From contig NZ_JH470338.1 of NCBI RefSeq assembly GCF_000239695.1, positions 1,137,067 to 1,201,066 of the forward strand: a DNA stretch of 64,000 nucleotides, read 5' to 3'. The notes under the pieces were generated by a model. That model was not told the origin of the DNA. It did not search any database and worked only from the letters and a program-made list of their open reading frames with translations. Positions 46,449 to 55,484 of this stretch are shown here, in pieces (position 1 is the first letter of the stretch; every line of letters begins with the position of its first letter). A program made the translations under genes and the position numbers. This DNA is from Actinomyces graevenitzii C83. Its GTDB lineage: Bacteria; Actinomycetota; Actinomycetes; Actinomycetales; Actinomycetaceae.

Positions 46449-47447
46449 CTAAGACTCTACCGGCTTATGGCTACCTAGCCCAATGCCCATGCGGTTACGT
46501 CCCGCTAAAGCCAATACCGCCTGGGCCGCAGCCACATCCAAAACCACGTCAGTAGCCACTCTAGCCCGCAAAGCCGCCAAAATTGCCGGAGCCTTAGCAG
46601 CCGAAGAAGCCACCATCACACGGGTCTTAATGCGGCTTAGCTGCGCCGGAGTAGGCCCAGAAGCACGCGCATTTAGTGAAATATCACGGTAAGAGCCATC
46701 GGCACGCAAGAACACTGTGCACACATCAGCCACTACGCCCTCAGCATCCAGCGCCCGGCGGTCTTCCTCATTTAGGTAACCACCTGCGTAAACCTGGCTA
46801 GGCACCGGGCTACGCAACGAGCCAACCCCAAACACAGCCAAGTCAACGCGTTCTTGAATAGTTAGCACGCGCTGCACTGAACGCTCACGCCACATAGCCT
46901 CACGGGTAGAGGCATAGTCAAACAGTGCCGGCACAGGGAAATGCACTGTACGGCCTCGGAAAGCAGCAGCGAACTGACTCAAAATCGCATCCGCATAGGG
47001 CAAACCGGTTTGCGAAGAGTTAGCGGCGCCATTTAGCTGCACCACCAACACCCGCTGCAACTCGCGCGGAGGTAGCGACTGAGCAATCTCTGCCACCGTG
47101 TTACCCCAGGCCACACCCATAATGGTGCCGTTTTCTACCTTCTGACTGATCATCTCAGCGGCCACCGCAGACACCTGAGAGAGACGGTTAATCTCCGTGG
47201 CGCCTTCACGCACCGGCACTACCCGAGCGCGCACTTTAAAGGCCTTGTACATCTGGGAAGCCAACGCGTCAGGGCGACTGGGTTCATTCAAGCTAATACG
47301 CACCAGGCCCGCATCGCGAGCGTGGGCCAACAGACGTGACACCGTTGAACGCGATACCCCCAGGTGACGAGCAACGCCGTCCATAGTTTCAGACTGTAGG
47401 TAATACATCATTGCGGCCTGGAAGGCCATGTCATCGCGTTCAACCAT
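46449..47447 (-). CDS. SorC/DeoR-type sugar-binding transcriptional regulator
   Basis: The N-terminal helix-turn-helix is at residues 20-45 (MDGVARHLGVSRSTVSRLL). The remaining 280 residues form a SorC-type effector-binding domain, recognisable by GVAWGNTVAEIAQSLPP, VVQLNGAANSSQTGLP, FGVGSLRSPVPSQVY and DVCTVFLRADG. Proteins of this family respond to phosphorylated sugars or polyols. It is divergent from glpK, with about 280 bases between the starts. TTGAACARTT motifs in both the glpK and glpD leaders are candidate sites for it. Confidence 0.88.
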   Translation of the reverse strand: MVERDDMAFQAAMMYYLQSETMDGVARHLGVSRSTVSRLLAHARDAGLVRISLNEPSRPDALASQMYKAFKVRARVVPVREGATEINRLSQVSAVAAEMISQKVENGTIMGVAWGNTVAEIAQSLPPRELQRVLVVQLNGAANSSQTGLPYADAILSQFAAAFRGRTVHFPVPALFDYASTREAMWRERSVQRVLTIQERVDLAVFGVGSLRSPVPSQVYAGGYLNEEDRRALDAEGVVADVCTVFLRADGSYRDISLNARASGPTPAQLSRIKTRVMVASSAAKAPAILAALRARVATDVVLDVAAAQAVLALAGRNRMGIGLGSHKPVES

Positions 47448-47518
47448 CTAAGCTGCCTTCTTCGGTTTAGTGAGGTTCCGACCAAGCTAGCGCCCCGTCG
47501 GACTATGCATGGAAATTC

Positions 47519-47528
47519 TTGAACAATT
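47519..47528 (+). promoter_or_regulatory. TTGAACARTT motif in the glpK leader
   Basis: TTGAACAATT, flanked on the left by AATTC, gives a loose dyad AATT-N7-AATT. The same 10-base motif (R = G) occurs before glpD. TGAACA-type half-sites are known for DeoR/SorC-class regulators, and a SorC-class gene is next door, so an operator is plausible. Confidence 0.4.
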
Positions 47529-47727
47529 GTATCGCGCATTACACCAGCCCTTGATCCCTTTTACCGCTTTCGGGGGAAATCAGGTCCCGGAGTCTAACTG
47601 GGAGGTTAGGTTAGGTCCAAGCATTAAAGTGTTGGACTTAGAGGTCCGACAGCGCCAGGGTTTACCAAGCCAAACAAATCGCCTTGGGGAGCCTTTGCGC
47701 GTCACAACGAAGTGGAAGGGATTAAGT

Positions 47728-49266
47728 ATGACTGAGAAGAAATATGTAATTGCCATTGACCAGGGCACTACTTCCTCCCGGGCAATCTTGTTCGATCACG
47801 ACGGCTCTATCGTGGCCATGAACCAGCTAGAGCACACCAACTACACCCCCAAGCCCGGCTGGGTTGAGCACGACCCGGAAGAAATCTGGGCCAACGTGCG
47901 CTCCGTAGTGGGTGGAGTGCTAGCTGAGGCTGAAACCAACCGCCACGAGGTAGCCGCCATCGGTATCACCAACCAGCGTGAAACCGCCGTGGTGTGGGAC
48001 AAGACCACCGGTAAGCCGATCTACAACGCCATCGTCTGGCAGGACACCCGCACCCAGAAGATCTGCGACCGTCTAGCCGCCGACAGTGAGCTAGGCACCG
48101 ACCGCTACAAGGACAAGGTGGGTCTGCCCCTAGCCACCTACTTCTCCGGCCCCAAGATCGCCTGGATTTTAGAAAACGTCCCTGGCGCCCGCGAAAAGGC
48201 TGAGGCCGGTGACCTACTCTTTGGTAACACCGACTCCTGGGTTCTGTGGAACATCACCGGCGGCGTCGACGGCGGTGTACACGCCACTGACGTCACCAAC
48301 GCCTCACGCACCATGCTGATGAACCTGGACACCCTGTCCTGGAACGAGGAAATTGCCGCTGACATGGGTATCCCCATGTCCATGCTGCCTGAAATCAAGC
48401 CCTCGGCGAGTATCTTCGGTTACGGACGCAAGAACGGCCTGCTAGTTGACACCCCCATCGCCGGTATCCTCGGCGACCAGCAAGCCGCAACCTTCGGCCA
48501 GGCCTGCTTCAACAAGGGCCAGGCCAAGAACACCTACGGCACCGGCTGCTTCATGCTCATGAACACCGGTACCACCCCGGTCCCCTCCAAGAACGGCCTG
48601 CTGACCACCGTGTGCTACCAGATCGGCGACCAGCCGGCGGTATACGCCCTGGAAGGTTCCATTGCCGTGGCCGGCTCGCTGGTGCAGTGGCTGCGTGACA
48701 ACCTGGGTCTGATCGCCAACTCTCGTGACATTGAAGAGCTAGCTGCCTCGGTTGAGGACAACGGTGGCGCCTACTTCGTGCCCGCCTTCTCCGGCCTGTT
48801 TGCCCCCTACTGGCGTCCCGACGCCCGTGGCGCCCTGGTGGGTCTAACCCGCTACGTCAACAAGGCCCACATTGCGCGCGCCGTCGAGGAATCCACCGCC
48901 TACCAGACCCTGGACGTGCTGCAGGCCATGAACGCCGACTCTGGCGTGCCGCTAACCGAAATCAAGGTTGACGGCGGCATGACCAAAGACCGTCTGCTGA
49001 TGCAGTTCCAGGCTGACGTAGCCGGCGTGCCCGTGGTTCGCCCCAAGGTCATTGAGACCACCGCTCTGGGTGCCGCCTACGCAGCCGGTATCGCCGTCGG
49101 CTTCTGGTCCGGCACGCAGGACGTGGTGGACAACTGGGCTGAGGGTGCCCGCTGGGAGCCCGCCATGGAGCAGGAGCACCGCGAGCGCCTGTACCGCCTG
49201 TGGAAGAAGGCCGTCTCCAAGACCTTGGACTGGGTTGACGCCGACGTCGATGCTGAGGTTGAGTGA
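47728..49266 (+). CDS. glpK: Glycerol kinase
   Basis: Phosphorylates glycerol to sn-glycerol 3-phosphate. Seen are [19 protein letters not shown] at the N-terminus and the substrate-contact [10 protein letters not shown]. Further blocks are [27 protein letters not shown] and the FGGY signature region [18 protein letters not shown]. The 512-residue length is typical. The start is set at ATG 47728 ([12 protein letters not shown]), with GAAGGG 7 bases upstream; the frame stays open upstream to 47509, but that part has no homology to the family. No glycerol facilitator gene is present in this locus. Confidence 0.96.
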   Translation: MTEKKYVIAIDQGTTSSRAILFDHDGSIVAMNQLEHTNYTPKPGWVEHDPEEIWANVRSVVGGVLAEAETNRHEVAAIGITNQRETAVVWDKTTGKPIYNAIVWQDTRTQKICDRLAADSELGTDRYKDKVGLPLATYFSGPKIAWILENVPGAREKAEAGDLLFGNTDSWVLWNITGGVDGGVHATDVTNASRTMLMNLDTLSWNEEIAADMGIPMSMLPEIKPSASIFGYGRKNGLLVDTPIAGILGDQQAATFGQACFNKGQAKNTYGTGCFMLMNTGTTPVPSKNGLLTTVCYQIGDQPAVYALEGSIAVAGSLVQWLRDNLGLIANSRDIEELAASVEDNGGAYFVPAFSGLFAPYWRPDARGALVGLTRYVNKAHIARAVEESTAYQTLDVLQAMNADSGVPLTEIKVDGGMTKDRLLMQFQADVAGVPVVRPKVIETTALGAAYAAGIAVGFWSGTQDVVDNWAEGARWEPAMEQEHRERLYRLWKKAVSKTLDWVDADVDAEVE

Positions 49267-49362
49267 TTAAGGCCGGCTTTAGCCGCATAGCCGGGCTTAG
49301 CCGCATATAAGCCGGCTAGCTAGGACTTTCTAACCGTCACCCCCTACGGTTGGGAACCAATA

Positions 49363-49396
49363 CATAAGGGTGGGTCTGCATGGACCCACCCTTATG
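49363..49396 (+). terminator. Intrinsic terminator of glpK
   Basis: Perfect 14-base arms CATAAGGGTGGGTC and GACCCACCCTTATG enclose a 6-base loop and are followed by GCTTTTATTT. This separates glpK from glpD, which therefore needs its own promoter. Confidence 0.8.
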
Positions 49397-49526
49397 GCTT
49401 TTATTTAGCTGGTTTTATGGCCATATAAAGGCACTATTACCCAGATTAGCTGGGCATATTTTGGGGGGTCTGTTAGCTCACTGCACGCACGTTCACGACT
49501 GTTGGCAGGCTCACTTACATGAACCA

Positions 49527-49549
49527 AACTGTTACCTGTTTGAACAGTT
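49527..49549 (+). promoter_or_regulatory. Dyad operator candidate before glpD
   Basis: AACTGTT (49527-49533) and AACAGTT (49543-49549) form a 7-base dyad with a 9-base spacer. Its right half is the TTGAACAGTT motif also seen before glpK. It lies 22 bases upstream of the glpD start, a location suited to repression. Confidence 0.42.
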
Positions 49550-49570
49550 CCTTAGTTTTGGAGGATAGAG

Positions 49571-51331
49571 ATGTCCGCAAACACTTCTTTGCCATCTAGC
49601 GCTCTCAACGCCGAAAAGCGCCAGGCGGCACTTGATGCAATGACTGACGCCGAGGGCCTAGACATCCTAGTTGTCGGCGGTGGCGTCACCGGTGCAGGTA
49701 TCGCAGTTGATGCCGCTAGCCGTGGGCTGCGCACCGGTATCGTGGAAATGGGTGACTGGGCGGCAGGTACCTCCTCTTGGTCTTCCAAGCTAGTGCACGG
49801 TGGTCTGCGCTACCTCTACCAGCTTGACTTCCCGCTGGTGGCTGAGGCTCTGGCTGAGCGTGGCCGCCTGCTCACTGAGACTGCCCCGCACCTAGTTAAG
49901 GCTCAGCCTTTCCTATGGCCGCTAAAGCACGAGGTTGAGCGCGCCTACTCGGCTATGGGTGTGGGCATGTATGACGCCCTGGCCTTGCTGGGTGCGCGTG
50001 GTAAGGCCACTGTACCGGTGCAGCACCACCTGACCGCTAAGGGCACCAAGCGCCTAGCCCCCTCGCTAGACACCTCTGGCCTGGCCGGTGCTATCAAGTT
50101 CTATGACGCCCGCGTGGATGACTCGCGCCTGGTTATTACCCTGGTGCGTACCGCCGTCGAGCATGGCGCCCTGGCTGCTAGCCGCACCAAGGTGGTGGAG
50201 TACCTCAAGAACGACCACGGCCGCGTTATTGGTGCCCGCGTGGAGGACCTTGAGGCTAGCGCCAAGACCGGTAAGAAGGTTGTGCGTGACATTTACTCGC
50301 GTCGCGTTATCAACGCCACCGGTGTGTGGACTGAACAGACCCAGGAGCTAGCCGGCGTTACCAATGGTTTGAAGGTGCTGGCCAGTAAGGGTATCCACAT
50401 TGTGGTTCCCAAGGAGGCTATTGAGGCTGAGACCGGTATCTTCCTGCGCACTGAGAAGTCCGTGCTGTTCATCATCCCGTGGCCGCGCTACTGGGTTATC
50501 GGCACCACTGACACCGCTTGGCACGAGAACATCGACCACCCGGTGGCCACCAGTGCAGACATTGACTACGTGCTGGAACACGCCAACGCGGTGCTAGAAA
50601 AGCCCATCAGCCGTAAGGACATCATCGGCGTCTACGCCGGTCTGCGTCCGCTGCTGCAGCCTGGCGTGAAGGAAGGCGAGAGCGGCGAGACCGCCTCCAC
50701 CAAGGTTTCACGTGAGCACACTGTCACCGAGGTAGCCCCGGGGCTAACCTCCATCGCCGGCGGTAAGCTGACCACCTACCGCGTGATGGCTGCCGACGCC
50801 GTCGACTTCGCCCTCGGCGTGGAGCAGACCAAGGTACACCCCACCTGCACCGAGCGCCTGGCTCTGGTGGGTGCTGCGGGCCTGGACGAGGTCACCGCCC
50901 GCTCCGGCGAGATTGCCCGCGCCCACGGCTGGACCCTGGCCCGCGTTGACCACCTGCTTTCGCGTTACGGCGCTGAGACCCAGGAGCTGCTTGAGCTGAT
51001 CGACGCTAAGCCTGAGTACGGCCAGCCGCTGAAGTCCGCCCCCGCCTTCTTGAAGGCTGAGGTTGTTTGGGCCGTCACCCACGAGGGCGCCCTGCACCTG
51101 GACGACATCATCGTTCACCGCGTGCGCCTGGACCTGGAGCACCGCGACCACGGCCTGGCTGCTGCTGACGAGATCGCTGAGATTGCCGCCCCGCTGCTGG
51201 GTTGGTCTAAGGACGACGTCGCCGCTGAGCTGGCTGCCTACGCTCGCCGCTGCACTGCCCTGGCGCAGGCTGAGACCGAGACTGAGGACGCCGCCGCAGC
51301 CGCTCACCTGGACGGCCTAGGCCAGGTCTAA
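49571..51331 (+). CDS. glpD: Glycerol-3-phosphate dehydrogenase (aerobic, FAD)
   Basis: Membrane-associated flavoprotein oxidising glycerol 3-phosphate to dihydroxyacetone phosphate and passing electrons to menaquinone. The FAD-binding DILVVGGGVTGAGIAVDAAS lies near residue 27. The substrate segment WSSKLVHGGLRYL and FIIPWPRYWVIGTTDT are family signatures, and VAPGLTSIAGGKLTTYR marks the second FAD contact. The C-terminal 200 residues form the usual helical DAO_C domain. Length 586 is typical. ATG with an excellent GGAGG 6 bases upstream. Confidence 0.95.
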   Translation: MSANTSLPSSALNAEKRQAALDAMTDAEGLDILVVGGGVTGAGIAVDAASRGLRTGIVEMGDWAAGTSSWSSKLVHGGLRYLYQLDFPLVAEALAERGRLLTETAPHLVKAQPFLWPLKHEVERAYSAMGVGMYDALALLGARGKATVPVQHHLTAKGTKRLAPSLDTSGLAGAIKFYDARVDDSRLVITLVRTAVEHGALAASRTKVVEYLKNDHGRVIGARVEDLEASAKTGKKVVRDIYSRRVINATGVWTEQTQELAGVTNGLKVLASKGIHIVVPKEAIEAETGIFLRTEKSVLFIIPWPRYWVIGTTDTAWHENIDHPVATSADIDYVLEHANAVLEKPISRKDIIGVYAGLRPLLQPGVKEGESGETASTKVSREHTVTEVAPGLTSIAGGKLTTYRVMAADAVDFALGVEQTKVHPTCTERLALVGAAGLDEVTARSGEIARAHGWTLARVDHLLSRYGAETQELLELIDAKPEYGQPLKSAPAFLKAEVVWAVTHEGALHLDDIIVHRVRLDLEHRDHGLAAADEIAEIAAPLLGWSKDDVAAELAAYARRCTALAQAETETEDAAAAAHLDGLGQV

Positions 51332-51369
51332 AGTTAACTAGGCCAGACCTGAGTTAACTAATACTCATT

Positions 51370-51403
51370 AAGGGCGCCGCCTATTTACTTGGGTGGCGCC
51401 CTT
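51370..51403 (+). terminator. Hairpin downstream of glpD
   Basis: Twelve-base arms AAGGGCGCCGCC and GGTGGCGCCCTT (one G-T pair) enclose a 10-base loop. It lies 40 bases past the glpD stop; the following ATGTATG is only weakly T-rich. Confidence 0.65.
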
Positions 51404-51512
51404 ATGTATGCCCTTATACCCATATGTCTGCCTGGTAAAGCACCTTTGTCACCTGCTGGGGCAACTCGACGTCGCCATTAGTGCCTAGGTGTGCAAGCAG
51501 CCGTCTAAAACT

Positions 51513-51521
51513 TGTTATGAT
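51513..51521 (+). promoter_or_regulatory. Possible extended -10 element for the lactate permease gene
   Basis: TGTTATGAT fits an extended -10 (TGNTATAAT-like) 38 bases before the permease ATG. No good -35 hexamer is seen at the proper distance, so the call is tentative. Confidence 0.3.
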
Positions 51522-51558
51522 CACTGAAGAAAAATGTTGTACTTAGCCAGGGTCCTTC

Positions 51559-53280
51559 ATGCCGTTTAGTGTCGCTGCACTGGCAGCCGCGCACGGGGCT
51601 ACAAATGCCACTGTCGCCGCTAGTCTGCCGCTTACATTCACTCCCTCAACCACTGCAGTGGCTGGCAACGTGTACCTGTCCGCCTTGGTTGGAGCCTCCC
51701 CACTGATCGCTTTTTTTGCGTTATTGGGTGGGTTTAAGGTCAAAACTCACCGCTGTGCTCTGCTGGCTCTGGCCCTAGCGGCTGTGCTGGCCATGACGGT
51801 TTTTAAAATGCCGGTGTCTATGACGCTACTGTCGGCTTCGCAGGGACTGGCGTTTGCGGTTATGCCCATGATTTTTATCGTGGTGGGGGCCGTGTGGCTG
51901 TATAACCTAACCGAGTTTTCTAACCGCTCACAGGATTTACGCGCAGTTTTCTCCACGATCGGCAAGAGTGACATTCGTATTCAGGCCCTGATTGTGGCTT
52001 ATGCGTTTTGTAACCTGCTGGAGGGGCTAGCGGGTTTCGGGGCGCCGGTAGCTATTACCTGTGCCATGCTGGCTACGCTGGGGCTTCCCAAAATTAAAGC
52101 TGTGCTGCTGTGTTTGCTGGGGAACCTGGTTTATTTAGCTTATGGTGCCATGGCCACACCGGTGTTGACTGCTGGCCGTATGGGCGGCGTGGATCCCGCC
52201 CACATTTCTTTACTTATGGGACGCCTGATTGCTCCTTTGGCGCTGGTGGTCCCATTTTTATTGCTACTTATGCTTGATGGCCGCCGAGGTGTGCGTCAGC
52301 TCTGGCCGCTAGCTTTGGTCACCGGTCTTACTACTGCGGTGGGGCATTTATTTATGCCGCTGCTGTCTTTTGAACTTACCGGCGTAGCCACTGCGCTTTT
52401 CACCCTGGCAGCCACCTATATTTTCTTGCTGTTTTGGACTCCGACGACGCCGTCTGAGCAGCGCTCTAAAGCTTCCGTTGAGGGTCTAAGTGCTAGCCGC
52501 GTAATCCTAGCCCTAACCCCCTACCTGCTGGTGGTGACCTTGATTGCCACCACTAAACTGTGGAAGTGGGGCGTGGATTTAGATGCGCTACTTAAATCCA
52601 CTGATATCAATATTCCTTGGCCGGGCCTGTATGGGCACCTGCACAGCGCCGACGGCAGTGTGAACACGGCTGCGATCTACCAGCTGCCGCTGCTGTCTAA
52701 TCCGGGCACGCCAATTATTTTTACTGCCATTGTGGTTACTGGCCTGTACGCCTGGTATGGCCGCAAAACTCGCTTTGCGCTGCCGATTTTGCGTTCCCTG
52801 GTGGCGCTGTGGCACACCATTTCTGGTTTGCGTTACACGCTACTAACCATTGCGGCCGTGATGGCTTTAGCGTATGTGATGAACTTTTCGGGGCAAACCA
52901 CCGCTATTGGCGCGGCGCTGGCTTCAACTGGCCATGCCTTTACTCTATTTGCCCCGATTTTGGGTTGGTTGGGCACAGCCGTGGGTGGCTCTACCACCAG
53001 CTCCGGGGCTTTGTTTGGATCTATGGAGGCTAGCGCGGCCCACGCGGTTGGCACCGACACCGCCACTTTGCTGGCTTCTAACACGGTGGCTGGGGGTATC
53101 GGTAAGCTAGTTTCGCCCCAGAACTTGGCGGTGGCCGCTACGGCTGTTGAGGAGCCGGGTATTGAGGCTGTCGTGCTACGCAAGATTGCCCCTTACTCGC
53201 TGCTGATGCTGCTGGCGGTGTGTTTGTATACTTTCGCGGCCTGTTCAGGCTGGCTGGATTTCTATCTGCCGCATTTTTAA
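51559..53280 (+). CDS. L-lactate permease family transporter
   Basis: Proton-coupled uptake of lactate (the family also carries glycolate). The 573-residue protein has about 13-14 spans. It contains NLLEGLAGFGAPVAITCAML, which carries the family GFGAPVA signature. It also contains FSGQTTAIGAALASTGHAFTLFAPILGWLG and GGSTTSSGALFGSMEASAAHAVG near the C-terminus. The ATG has AGGG upstream. Together with glpD it supplies respiratory substrates, though the lactate dehydrogenase needed is not in the window. The symbol lldP would be usual; I leave it open as substrate preference is not shown. Confidence 0.92.
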   Translation: MPFSVAALAAAHGATNATVAASLPLTFTPSTTAVAGNVYLSALVGASPLIAFFALLGGFKVKTHRCALLALALAAVLAMTVFKMPVSMTLLSASQGLAFAVMPMIFIVVGAVWLYNLTEFSNRSQDLRAVFSTIGKSDIRIQALIVAYAFCNLLEGLAGFGAPVAITCAMLATLGLPKIKAVLLCLLGNLVYLAYGAMATPVLTAGRMGGVDPAHISLLMGRLIAPLALVVPFLLLLMLDGRRGVRQLWPLALVTGLTTAVGHLFMPLLSFELTGVATALFTLAATYIFLLFWTPTTPSEQRSKASVEGLSASRVILALTPYLLVVTLIATTKLWKWGVDLDALLKSTDINIPWPGLYGHLHSADGSVNTAAIYQLPLLSNPGTPIIFTAIVVTGLYAWYGRKTRFALPILRSLVALWHTISGLRYTLLTIAAVMALAYVMNFSGQTTAIGAALASTGHAFTLFAPILGWLGTAVGGSTTSSGALFGSMEASAAHAVGTDTATLLASNTVAGGIGKLVSPQNLAVAATAVEEPGIEAVVLRKIAPYSLLMLLAVCLYTFAACSGWLDFYLPHF

Positions 53281-53304
53281 AAAGTATCCCTGGCCACTTT
53301 CAGC

Positions 53305-54690
53305 TCAGGCAATATTTCCGGCCGGGTATGCGCCCGGGCAGGTCAGGGCATTTGGCCCGGGTAGTAGATGCATTAGTGCACTGGCTAGGTTGATACGCCA
53401 GCAGGCATAGTCGTGCCCACCGTTGTACACCACGTCTTTAACCTGCATCCCAGCCTGGCGCAGTTGGCGAACTGCTTTGGGTTGCAGGGGCGCCAAAATC
53501 CATTCCTGACTGCCTACCTCTATCCAGGCCCGAGTACCCGCTAGGGGCATCGCCGTGGCATCTAGCGCGTTTAGCTCGCTAAATAGCACTTCTTGCCACA
53601 GTGAAGCCGACTGGCTTATGCCAGAGCCAATTAGCTGTGGATAGCCCACCAGGGTGCGTAGCACGGTTAGCGCCCCTAGACTCTGCCCAATAACTACCCG
53701 ATCAGCAGGGTTGGGGCTGATGGCATAGTGGGCTTTGAGCCAGTTAAGCAGTTGCCCACTTAAGTAGCCGCCAAAATCGCTTTCGCTGTCCCCCAACTCC
53801 TGCCAGCGTTGCTCAGTGCCGCCTGAATCAATGAACACCATATAGGCCGGGGCGATCAGGCCCGCGTCCATGAGCTGCGCTAGGGCCAGGTGTAGGTGGT
53901 GGCGTTTAAGCCAGACTTCTCCGTCAAGCACCAGCAGCACCGGCCAGCTTTGCGCGCGGTCAATCAGGGCGGGGGTGTAAACCCAAATTTTCCGTCCCAG
54001 GGTGTCTAAGTCGGCGACGACGTCGAGCCTGCCCGCGTCAAGTTCGCCTGTGCCGTCCCTGTCCTCGCTGGCGTCACCCCTGCCCGCGCCAAGTCCGCCA
54101 CCATCGAATCTGCCCGCGCCGGCGTCGTCGGCAAAAACGGGCCACTCCCCTAGCGGCCAGGCCGGCGCCAGGGGCAGAGAAACCACAGATTGCACAAAAC
54201 CACGCCGATTAGTGCAGGTAACCGGGTTGTGGGAGTCAGGCAGGCCGCCGTCTAGAGCCTGCCGCAACCGCACCTGACTGCCTTGTAGCCAGGGCGCCTG
54301 GTCGGCGGTGGGGGCCGGCAGGAAACAGTAGGAGGCGCGCCAATCGCCATCCATACGGTAGGTCAGGTACCAAGTATCCGTACCGGGCAGTCGCCGCATG
54401 TAGGAGTCGGCCAGGTTTTTCTCGTCCGTAAGCCGGTTAACGAACAGCAACACGCTGTGCGCCGCGCCCCGCCACAGGAAAGTAACCAGGTATTTGCCTT
54501 CCTGGGTGGGGTCCGCCTCCACTAGGGGCGTGGAAGTTACCTGCCGCCACAGCTGTTCTTGCAGCTGGCTGGCCAGTTGTGGGCGCTCCAGCAGGCGCTG
54601 GTGCACAGCAGCCAGGGTGGGGCTGGTGGCCAGCGGGGCACGCTGGGGGCGGGGCAGCTTTGGCGGGGTGGGCCTGGTCGACGCCGTCAT
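53305..54690 (-). CDS. Enterochelin-esterase-like siderophore hydrolase
   Basis: Fes-type alpha/beta hydrolase predicted to cleave an imported trilactone catecholate siderophore and free its iron. The N-terminal domain (about 60-135: VTFLWRGAAHSVLLFVNRL, GTDTWYLTYRMDGDWRASY) matches the Fes N-terminal beta domain. The hydrolase part has KIWVYTPALI, the nucleophile elbow VIGQSLGALTVLR and a late catalytic His in YNGGHDYACW. A Gly/Asp-rich insert (about 189-230) with repeats such as GGGLGAGRGDASED separates the domains. The ATG overlaps the ATPase stop as ATGA, tying the enzyme to uptake locus 2. Confidence 0.88.
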   Translation of the reverse strand: MTASTRPTPPKLPRPQRAPLATSPTLAAVHQRLLERPQLASQLQEQLWRQVTSTPLVEADPTQEGKYLVTFLWRGAAHSVLLFVNRLTDEKNLADSYMRRLPGTDTWYLTYRMDGDWRASYCFLPAPTADQAPWLQGSQVRLRQALDGGLPDSHNPVTCTNRRGFVQSVVSLPLAPAWPLGEWPVFADDAGAGRFDGGGLGAGRGDASEDRDGTGELDAGRLDVVADLDTLGRKIWVYTPALIDRAQSWPVLLVLDGEVWLKRHHLHLALAQLMDAGLIAPAYMVFIDSGGTEQRWQELGDSESDFGGYLSGQLLNWLKAHYAISPNPADRVVIGQSLGALTVLRTLVGYPQLIGSGISQSASLWQEVLFSELNALDATAMPLAGTRAWIEVGSQEWILAPLQPKAVRQLRQAGMQVKDVVYNGGHDYACWRINLASALMHLLPGPNALTCPGAYPAGNIA

Positions 54691-55484
54691 AGGGCCTGCT
54701 TTCTAGGTCGCGGCAGCACTAGTGGGGCGCCGGTTTGAGGATCATGTAAAAGCTGACAGGGTAGGTCAAACACCTTTTCAATGAGCTGCTCGGTAACTAT
54801 TTCACGCGGGCGCCCCTGGGCCACAATGGCGCCTTGATGCATCACCACCAGGTGGGTGGCGTAGCGGAAAGCCAGGGCCAGCTCGTGCAGCACGGCCACC
54901 ACCGTGCGGCCTTGGCGCTGCAGGGCGGCAGCTAGCTCTAAAACCTCAACCTGGTGGCTGATATCCAGGTAGGTGGTGGGTTCGTCTAGCAGCAGTACGG
55001 GCGTGTCTTGGGCTAGGGCCATGGCGATCCATACGCGTTGACGCTGTCCACCAGAGAGTTCCTCAACCCGCCGGTCAGCTAGGTTAGCCACCCCAGCACG
55101 CTCTAAAGCGTCTTGCACAGCGCGTTCATCGGTCGGGGACCATTGGCGCAGCAGGCTTTGGTGCGGATGACGCCCACGGGCCACCAAGTCGGCCACGCTG
55201 ATCCCCTCGGGGGCCTGGGGCGACTGGGGTAGCAAAGCCACCTGCTTGGCCACCTGTTTGGGGCTATAAGAGCTGATCGCGCGCCCGCCCAGTTCCACCT
55301 GGCCACTGCTGGGGCGCAGCACCCGGGCCAGGGTTTTAAGCAGAGTGGATTTACCGCAGGCGTTAGGGCCCACAATCACGGTGAACTGGCCGCTAGGGAC
55401 CGCGAAATCGACGCCGTCGAGCACTGGGCCGCCCCCATAGCCCACCACCAGGCCTTTGCCAGCCAAACTGACCTGCCCGCTCAT
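54687..55484 (-). CDS. Ferric-siderophore ABC transporter ATPase (locus 2)
   Basis: Energises siderophore import at locus 2. Walker A is GPNACGKST, Q-loop PQSPQAPEGISV, signature LSGGQRQRVWIAM, Walker B LLLDEPTTYLD, with the switch His in VLHELALAFRYATH. It is close in sequence to the ATPase of locus 1 but lacks the Gln-rich N-terminal extension. The start is the ATG at 55484 (MSGQVSLAG): it overlaps the permease stop and has GGAGG 8 bases upstream. The open frame reaches five codons further. ATGA overlap with the Fes-like gene downstream. Confidence 0.92.
   Translation of the reverse strand: MSGQVSLAGKGLVVGYGGGPVLDGVDFAVPSGQFTVIVGPNACGKSTLLKTLARVLRPSSGQVELGGRAISSYSPKQVAKQVALLPQSPQAPEGISVADLVARGRHPHQSLLRQWSPTDERAVQDALERAGVANLADRRVEELSGGQRQRVWIAMALAQDTPVLLLDEPTTYLDISHQVEVLELAAALQRQGRTVVAVLHELALAFRYATHLVVMHQGAIVAQGRPREIVTEQLIEKVFDLPCQLLHDPQTGAPLVLPRPRKQAL

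Larger units (their letters stand above)
49267..49570. other. glpK-glpD intergenic region (304 bases)
   Basis: It holds the glpK terminator near its middle, followed by an AT-rich stretch and a dyad-containing leader just before glpD. The first 90 bases contain short repeated elements around TTAGCCGCATA. I see no convincing gene here. Confidence 0.5.

Noticed and set aside
47509..47727. In-frame upstream extension of glpK by 73 codons
   Set aside because: The extension has no resemblance to glycerol kinases, and the ATG at 47728 has a good ribosome-binding site and the canonical [12 protein letters not shown] beginning. The stretch is leader DNA with a possible operator.
49380..49568. 62-codon plus-strand frame between glpK and glpD
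   Set aside because: It begins inside the glpK terminator stem and runs through the candidate glpD operator, has no ribosome site and no recognisable motif.
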